Shown: one piece after another, positions 57,741 through 64,000 of the stretch
How positions within the stretch are numbered: the stretch's first letter is position 1
How the letters are laid out: every line of letters starts with the position of its first letter
Source: Ptychodera flava
Lineage: Eukaryota; Hemichordata; Enteropneusta; Ptychoderidae
Reading direction: 5' to 3'
DNA length: 64,000 bases
Assembly (NCBI RefSeq): GCF_041260155.1
Contig: NC_091943.1
Location: 19,832,783-19,896,782, forward strand
Notes under the pieces: generated by a model
Databases searched by the model: none
What the model saw: the letters and a program-made list of their open reading frames with translations, nothing else
Told to the model about the DNA's origin: nothing
Made by a program: the position numbers and the translations under genes

Positions 57741-60538
57741 TCACAAATCGCTAGTATCCACGGATATACGTAGGAATGCGACATCATCCTTGACGTAGGC
57801 ACTGCGGTCGCTATCGAGTAGGCTAAGCGGTAGAAAAAGCGGACAGCCCGAAGCAGTATTGAGATCACTCGTCGGCCGCTTGAAGGAACTTGAATTTGGA
57901 TCCGGCCGGAAAGCATCGATCACGTGCTCTTTGTTGTTCTGGTCGATCCACATAAACGTGACTTTCTGCCTGAATGGCCATCTTAAGATGGCGTCGTACT
58001 CTCCCTTCATGACGACAAAGAAAAGGGAAACATGGTTTCCTTTTCCCATACCATCACCGTTGAGATACACCCTGGCGCACATCTTGTAACCGAATCGACT
58101 TGTGAAGAAGTACGGTGAGAATAGCGACAGCGTACGGCCTGATATTGCATCTCGTCTCTTACTTGCGAAGTCGGCTATTTTCCACGTTAGGGCGCCACAA
58201 TATCCAGCCATCTCTAGCGATTGTATTTGAAGATCATGTTCAGCGAGTGTAACATCTTTCAGTGCCATCACTTTATCTTGTGCCTTGAGTTTATTCACCA
58301 TTGCTTCGAGACGTTCTTTATCCCGTCTGTCTTCTTCCATGGCTGCCCGTATGCCTGCCTCCGATCTTTCTACCTCTCTGCTCAAGACAGCGACTACGCC
58401 CTCAGAAGTTCTCGCCTTTATTACCAGGGCATCGATTTTGGTTTTCATCTCCATTGCGGTGTTTTCAGTTTTCTCTAGCTCACGATGTAAGCTTCCCGAA
58501 TTTTCCGGTGCTAGAGAATAGGTTGTTTGCTTGTTCGCCTTCTTCAAATTATCATCAAGGTCTTCTACACGAGCTCGTAGAATTTCGACTACGTTCTGAT
58601 GTTGTGTAACAAGCGCTGTCGTTTTGTTGATGTCTCGAGAATTTATTTCATATCTCTCAGAAAATGACTTTACTTTGATCGCCTCGTTTAACAGTAATTG
58701 CATGTGCACGTCTATCGCTCCATCACCGTGTTCTACCTCTTTGCCACGCTCAACCTGTCAAAATAATTTTGATATGAAATGTAAGTTTCCATTGTCATGG
58801 CAACCGGACGCTAAAGCTCTTGCGCAATTACAGGTTTGTGATCTTATGATGATTAAATACGGACCCCACAGACATATTCGATAAAGAATTTAATGTTTCC
58901 ATTACAAGAATTTTATCGCGATTGATCTACATGTTTATCAATCATACATGAATATGGACGTAGAATATACATGTGTGTTACAATAGGAATTAGAAAATGT
59001 CTTGTGTCGTGACAAGTAAAGTAGCTGTTACTCTATTCTACCGTCTGGTATAAATCCCCATCCCCTGATATCCGACTTTTTATTTAGTTCCTAGGGCAGG
59101 GCACTGGTCTCACCGAGTCTGCATGAATCAATACCTACCGTTTCATTACAGCCAATGTCATGGAACTTGCACCATTCTCGATCTCTTGCGCAGTTTCCTC
59201 TCGAGCGATCTGTGTGTTCTTGCAGCTGATACGTTGGACATAAGAGATAATATAATGTATTGCAAACAACGTGTGTGTCGTTTAGATGAAAACAGTAGTG
59301 GGTTGCAAAACAGTTGTATAACCTGTTACATATCTCTCATGCAATAAACAAATGTCCTCACAAGGCAACATATCTTTACATTCATTACTATTGAAAAGAT
59401 GAATGCTTTTAATACGTATGACGTGCACCTCACATTCCACATGTTGAAGTTACACTCTTGCTCGTCTGAGTCAAGTGTAGGTGGACAATCTTAATGCCCC
59501 TTTAAAGGGACTAGGTAGAAAACGAGTCGACGGAAAGAGAAATCGAGACGCGATGGTACGGATATAGGAAAGACAGCTAACATGATATGACAGATACTCA
59601 AACAGGCGATGCAAAAATGTAAGCGAAATGGAAAATTGCGCGACGCGAAATAGGTGGAGATGAAGTTACTAAGGATAGGTAGAAACATGAAATATACTAC
59701 AATAAAAATCTATGTAACTGTTGATTAACTAACTTTCAAAGACAACAAAGTTCCAATACTTTCGACACTATACATTGAATATATACGAAAAGAAAAACTC
59801 TGCAACAAAAATCTAAAAAATAAAGTAACTCACCTTATCTCTTGGGAGTTGTTTTAAACAGAATCTGCAAGTGACGGGAAACTTGGTGCATTCTCGTTCA
59901 TGAATCTTAAGAGAAGCAGTAAGGAGGCGAAATCAGTGCATGAGAAACTTATATCCGAGTCAACTGCATATCAGTCAAATCATATGCAAAATACATGAGA
60001 GTGTTGAGCTGGAACAGGTGGAAGACTGAAGATCCGTCGCTCGAGGGCGCTCTCTACCCCCCCCCCCCCTCTAAAGGAAGGGGGCGTAGAGAGCGCCCGG
60101 ATCTTTCAGTCTGTTAGGTAGACAATAAGACAAATTCGTGGATGAATCCTACACTTTATTATAGCACTACCTCTGTATAGTATACACCCGTGGGCAGTTT
60201 AACTGTTGATTTCAAAATTGGAGAAGGATTTTCTTACGAATATGCGACATGCATTCAAACACACCGATGCGCTAAACAACTAACCAAACAGGTTAGGTAG
60301 GGAGTGAAGAAAGAAAGACAGGGAATCAATGTGCATACTGTGTATATGTAGTTGTCAAAAATTGAAGTCAAAATACCTTAATTTCTTTAAAAATTACCAT
60401 TGTATCGCAGTGTTCACAATTTATCAGTCTCATCACACAATCTATCTGTATATGTCGTTTAAGATCTCGTCTTTTCATTCGCTGTGTGCATCCACTGGAA
60501 CATACCATCTCAGCGTATTCACACTCTAGTTCATGATT
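57741..60538 (-). CDS. TRAF3-like adaptor, copy B, last four exons (5' part outside window)
   Basis: Minus-strand exons: 60538-60377 (54 codons, zinc fingers, HELECEYAEMVCSSGC), 59905-59834 (24 codons), 59225-59139 (29 codons) and 58754-57741 (337 codons plus stop). All are phase 0 and open. The last exon holds a coiled coil of about 140 residues (HMQLLLNEAIKVKSFSERYE and on) followed by the MATH domain (KMCARVYLNGDGMGKG, FRPDPNSSSF, ending VDTSDL). This predicts trimerisation and receptor-tail binding. It is a tandem paralog of copy A 15 kb away with homologous introns, but without A's frameshifts. No counterpart of A exon 3 was found before the homologous intron resumes at 62231. The RING exons would lie beyond 64000; CTCAC at 63995-63999 could be the donor of exon 2. 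Confidence 0.9.
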
Positions 60539-60959
60539 CTAAAAGTAAAAAAACATCGAAAAAATACCAATATTTTAGTTGAAAGAACTCTTAGTTTTAT
60601 TACTCATGCATCTAATTCCAGATGTGATGGACGAACTCCCTGTGTACTCTGTCCCTATTCATCAGAGTACCTGTGATACTATCTGAAACGCTGTCTGTGT
60701 CTATCATTATCTTAACCTTTGCCTAATTAAGGTCAAATAATACAGTAAAGATTATGATAAAACAAACAGCGCAAATAGTCGGTTCATGGGACAGTGATGG
60801 GAATAGACTCACAATTTGTTACTCTTCGAAATACAAAATACATCAAAGACCAACTGCAGAGAGTCAGGCAATAGAGTTGGAAGGCAAATCATCTTACATT
60901 TGATGATAGACATTAATTTAACAGTCTGTCATGTTGCGTATGGGCTGCTGCGCTGAGGG

Positions 60960-61603
60960 ATGCCTGCAAAAAAGATGCTCGGATACATTATCACCTGTCA
61001 TTATCTCTGACTCACAAATGTTCCCAAATATTGTTGTTTCATAATCAAAAACCTGTAACAGATTCTTTGGAGTTTCATGGCCAGTTCTATACACGCTTCA
61101 ATCTTTCGTCAGTATTACATTTAACGTGGCGTTCCCAAATGATATTTAAAGATTTATTCAATAGTTTGATGAAAGATATCATACGAGGAGATGCAAACAT
61201 AAAATCCATTTTTCCTGCCGTGTGATCTCGTATTCGACGTTTTCTTATAAATAATACGAATATAAGTTTCATTGTCTTTCGATTATTCAGTCGAATCTCA
61301 GAAGATCAATTCGCTCTTGACGCGCACTGTCTGTCCTGTGAAATCGCTTTTAAGTCCGGCAAGCTATGTTCTATCTATAGTGACATCTATATGTCTTTTA
61401 ATGAACAACTTGCAGATTATATTTTTACTTTATACAAACAAAGAAATACCAAGTTATATTTATTATTAGTAACTGTTATTATACTGTAATACTTTATCTT
61501 ATTGAAGAAAAATTTGAACTAATTTTTGTATCACACTTTTAATTCCACAAATTTGATGTAAATCCTTTATTTACAAGCAAGCAATAAAATATTATTATTA
61601 TTA

Positions 61604-61640
<37 letters not shown>
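60960..61640 (+). mobile_element. Possible LINE 3' end with (ATT)n tail
   Basis: Open frame pieces such as SCEIAFKSGKLC and ADYIFTLYKQRNTKL are followed by untranslated sequence, AATAAA and a perfect (ATT)n run (61590-61640). That layout fits the 3' end of a non-LTR retroelement. No RT motif is visible, so the assignment is weak. Confidence 0.3.
61590..61640. repeat. (ATT)n microsatellite
   Basis: Nearly perfect trinucleotide run after AATAAA. Confidence 0.95.
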
Positions 61641-61641
<1 letters not shown>

Positions 61642-61908
61642 ATTTTTATTATAAGTGACAAAGATACGAGTTATATAGCAATATAATGGCGGCCATTTGG
61701 AATCTATGACGTCACAAGCCCTCTCGGTTGCCCAATTTTTGGAGCAATAACTAATTTTGATCTACACATATATGTGAACCCCTGTAGCAACTTTGGCACT
61801 TTTGTCATCAGTGTAACGATCTTGCTGGTTTTCGTTGCTAAGCCACCTAGCTATTACCGACAACTTCATTCAAATTTACCGGTACACGAGCATCTAGTGT
61901 GTCGTCAC

Positions 61909-62054
61909 TCAATCTGATAAAAATCAGATGTAGAGTACGGCGACGTCTGTACTTGCGCGGGGTACACTTGCTGTCGCCTCTCACAGACAGCAAGAGAATA
62001 CCTCGTACGCGTAAGTAGACGTCGCCGTACTCTACATCTGATTTTAATCAGATG
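61909..62054. mobile_element. 146-bp hairpin MITE with 8-bp target duplication
   Basis: GTCGTCAC flanks both sides (61901-61908 and 62055-62062). Inside, ATCTGATAAAAATCAGATG and then TAGAGTACGGCGACGTCT are mirrored at the other end. The element folds almost completely. An 8-bp duplication fits hAT- or P-type mobilisation. Confidence 0.85.
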
Positions 62055-62303
62055 GTCGTCACCAGGCCTTTTTTTTTCAATGTGAACACTTTTATATGCA
62101 TATTCACTTTATCAATATCTTAGCGCCGCAAGATAAATTCTCTATACAAATCAAAAAAATTAAAGCTGCAAGCAGAGTTGATTGTATCCAAGCAGTTAAC
62201 AGCAGAAGTAGAGAGCAGTAAAAATTAAGTGCCTTTAGGTAGAACGCGTCTTGGGGACAGATACTCTGGATCTAACATTTCTACAATTCTTTCTGATCTA
62301 CCA

Positions 62304-62915
62304 CACAGTACAATAATTACCCACAATTCTCTTTGATTTGTATCCTTGAAGGTTACTTTTCTAAAAACTTTTTCAGTTCTGCATGTAAGCACTAATATGC
62401 AGCATCAGAATAATTGTCACATAATATCAAGTAAAAGTACGTTTAGATATTTCAGTGAAAGTTTCAAAATAACCACAAAACAACCATACAAGTCACATTC
62501 TTTAGGTACTACAAATGCCTCGTTTTTTGGGCAGCAAGTTATGACGAACTGAAGGGGTCATTCTCTGAGAAAACTTAGCATGTAAATTTCTTTTGTCACT
62601 TCCATTGCAAAAAATCAATATCCTTTTGTTTCATAAAACAGGTGCAACTAGTCTCCCTACCTTCAATCACATTATTCTGTATGGCTGAAGTGGCAAATTT
62701 TATAAAAATGCTATCTCCTCTCTCATGCAAATATGCATAATTTTCCAAATTATCTAAAATGAGAATTAAGAAGAATGGTGTGCATAAAAGTACGTTTTCA
62801 AAATTTTGATAAATAGTCTGTGAATTTGTGTACACATGGGAGACATGGTAGACTTCACTCAGGAATCTCCGAGGATACAAATCATAATGGATTATGGGAA
62901 ATATAGAGTACTGTG
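62304..62915. mobile_element. RSS-ended non-autonomous transposon (Transib/RAG-like ends), copy 2
   Basis: 612 bp, inverted relative to the 29.2-kb copy. The ends start CACAGTAC with inner blocks CCCAnAAT and GATTTGTATCCT. TACCA is duplicated on both sides (62299-62303 and 62916-62920). The homologous intron of TRAF A (48194-48198) has a single TACCA with no insertion, an empty-site control. No transposase frame. Confidence 0.85.
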
Positions 62916-63719
62916 TACCACTTGTTGGAGCTCATTTTAAAGCTTTTTGAGAGAGAAAAACTTTTACCATCTTAGTTTTTTGAAAATCCGGAATTTTATT
63001 TTCCCCATTGATTTAACACAGATGGCATCCATTTTGAATTTCAAATATCGCAAAATGTTTGGTAGTTGTTACGCTAGTTTCAAACTTTGTGCGGTGACTC
63101 CCGATTTTTATTGTTGATTTGGTAAGAGAATGGTTTGAAGGTTTCGCTCAGGAAATTTTGAGCAAAAGTTGAAGTCTTTCACTTTCGAGGAGCATGCTAC
63201 CTAAAGTGCTTGAAGTGCTGCACAGCACAACTATACTCAATATACAAGTGTACAAGTTTGTAGTTGAATACCTAGCAGCAGGTAAAAGTCACTAAAGGTC
63301 AATCCAAACATTTGGAACAAATTCAGGCACTATATTGGTCCATGTCTAACAGAGAATGGTCCTCTCTCTCCCAATCAGAAACCCTTAAATAAGGTATGAC
63401 ATACTTAATGAGGTATATCAATCATGAATGAGACGACGTGCCACATTCCACGTAATACCAAAGCTGTGCTAGTTGCAATGGCTGAGATCTGAAAAAGTGG
63501 CTCAAAGGTCACCGAAATTCGTCTCCGAAAGTAAGTAAGTAAAGTAATATTGCCCAATGCTGCTCAATATTCAACCTAAACTAGACCTCTACTCCATGTA
63601 GTTCCGAGATACATGAACGTAGCTCAAAGGTCATCCAATGCCATATGCAAAATGTTGGAAAATGTTTTGTTTCATACCGGTCAGTGTTTTTCCAAAACAA
63701 AACCTCCAGCCTTTGCAGC

Positions 63720-63856
63720 CATACATACATACATACATACATACATACATACATACATACATACATACATACATACATACATACATACATACATACATAC
63801 ATACATACATACGCACTCACACACGCACTCACACACACATGCAGACAGACAGACAG
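63720..63856. repeat. (CATA)n microsatellite with CTCACA and AGAC tails
   Basis: Perfect CATA run 63720-63812, then CACTCACA and (CAGA)n. Open frames on both strands are artefacts. A CATA array also occurs in an intron of TRAF A, but at a different position relative to recognisable homology. Confidence 0.97.
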
Positions 63857-64000
63857 CCATTATATAGACAGAACTATTACAGATTTAATAGCAACGATGG
63901 CACTTTGTGAAAGGCTCGAACATATATCATAAATGATAGTTTAACATGATGACAAAAGCGCACGACTATTTTCGCCACATATAACGCTTAGATACTCACA

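Larger units (their letters stand above)
60539..64000 (-). other. Long upstream intron region of TRAF copy B
   Basis: Stretches 60739-60930, 62231-62303 and 62916-63210 match TRAF A introns 3 and 2 (about 45753-45950 and 48128-48450). Between and around them are LINE-like debris, a hairpin MITE, an RSS-ended transposon and a (CATA)n array. No exon was found. Confidence 0.6.

Noticed and set aside
63581-63932. Several open frames near the right edge
   Set aside because: Translation of the (CATA)n array and its tails.

Overview
This window is typical of a large, repeat-rich animal nuclear genome. Coding exons are short, are bounded by GT/AG splice sites, and are scattered among introns, microsatellites and many small inverted-repeat elements. 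The genes (TRAF-type RING/zinc-finger/MATH adaptors and a secreted protein with a bacterial-type domain) and the repeat style suggest a marine invertebrate, perhaps a hemichordate, a lancelet or a relative. The species cannot be fixed from the sequence alone.

Layout. (1) 1.3-4.5 kb, + strand: a complete four-exon gene with TATA box, signal peptide, acidic propeptide, a DUF6973-like domain and a polyadenylation signal. (2) 5.4-31 kb: mostly non-genic. It holds a relic of one TRAF exon, several foldback or MITE-like elements, degenerate tandem repeats, an inverted duplication of a promoter plus signal-peptide exon (12.9 and 19.1 kb), a decayed Penelope-like retroelement with a hammerhead-ribozyme-like core, and a histone-type 3' stem-loop with no visible histone gene. 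A 617-bp element with RSS-like ends and 5-bp target duplications lies at 29.2 kb. (3) 34.2-41.2 kb: one 7-kb element with inverted arms of about 1.9 kb, each arm carrying about five copies of a ~200-bp unit. (4) 42.0-50.0 kb, - strand: a seven-exon TRAF3-like gene (copy A) with two one-base frameshifts relative to its paralog. (5) 53.6-55.2 kb, + strand: a two-exon gene for a 123-residue protein of unknown function, with a LINE in its intron on the opposite strand. (6) 57.7 kb to the right edge, - strand: the tandem paralog, TRAF copy B. Its last four exons are intact, the exon equivalent to A exon 3 is not found, and its RING exons would lie beyond the window.

Functionally, the two TRAF genes would act in cytosolic receptor and innate-immune signalling as ubiquitin-ligase adaptors, and the first gene encodes a secreted protein. 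The paralogs also date insertions: the RSS-ended element in copy B occupies a site that is still empty in the homologous intron of copy A.
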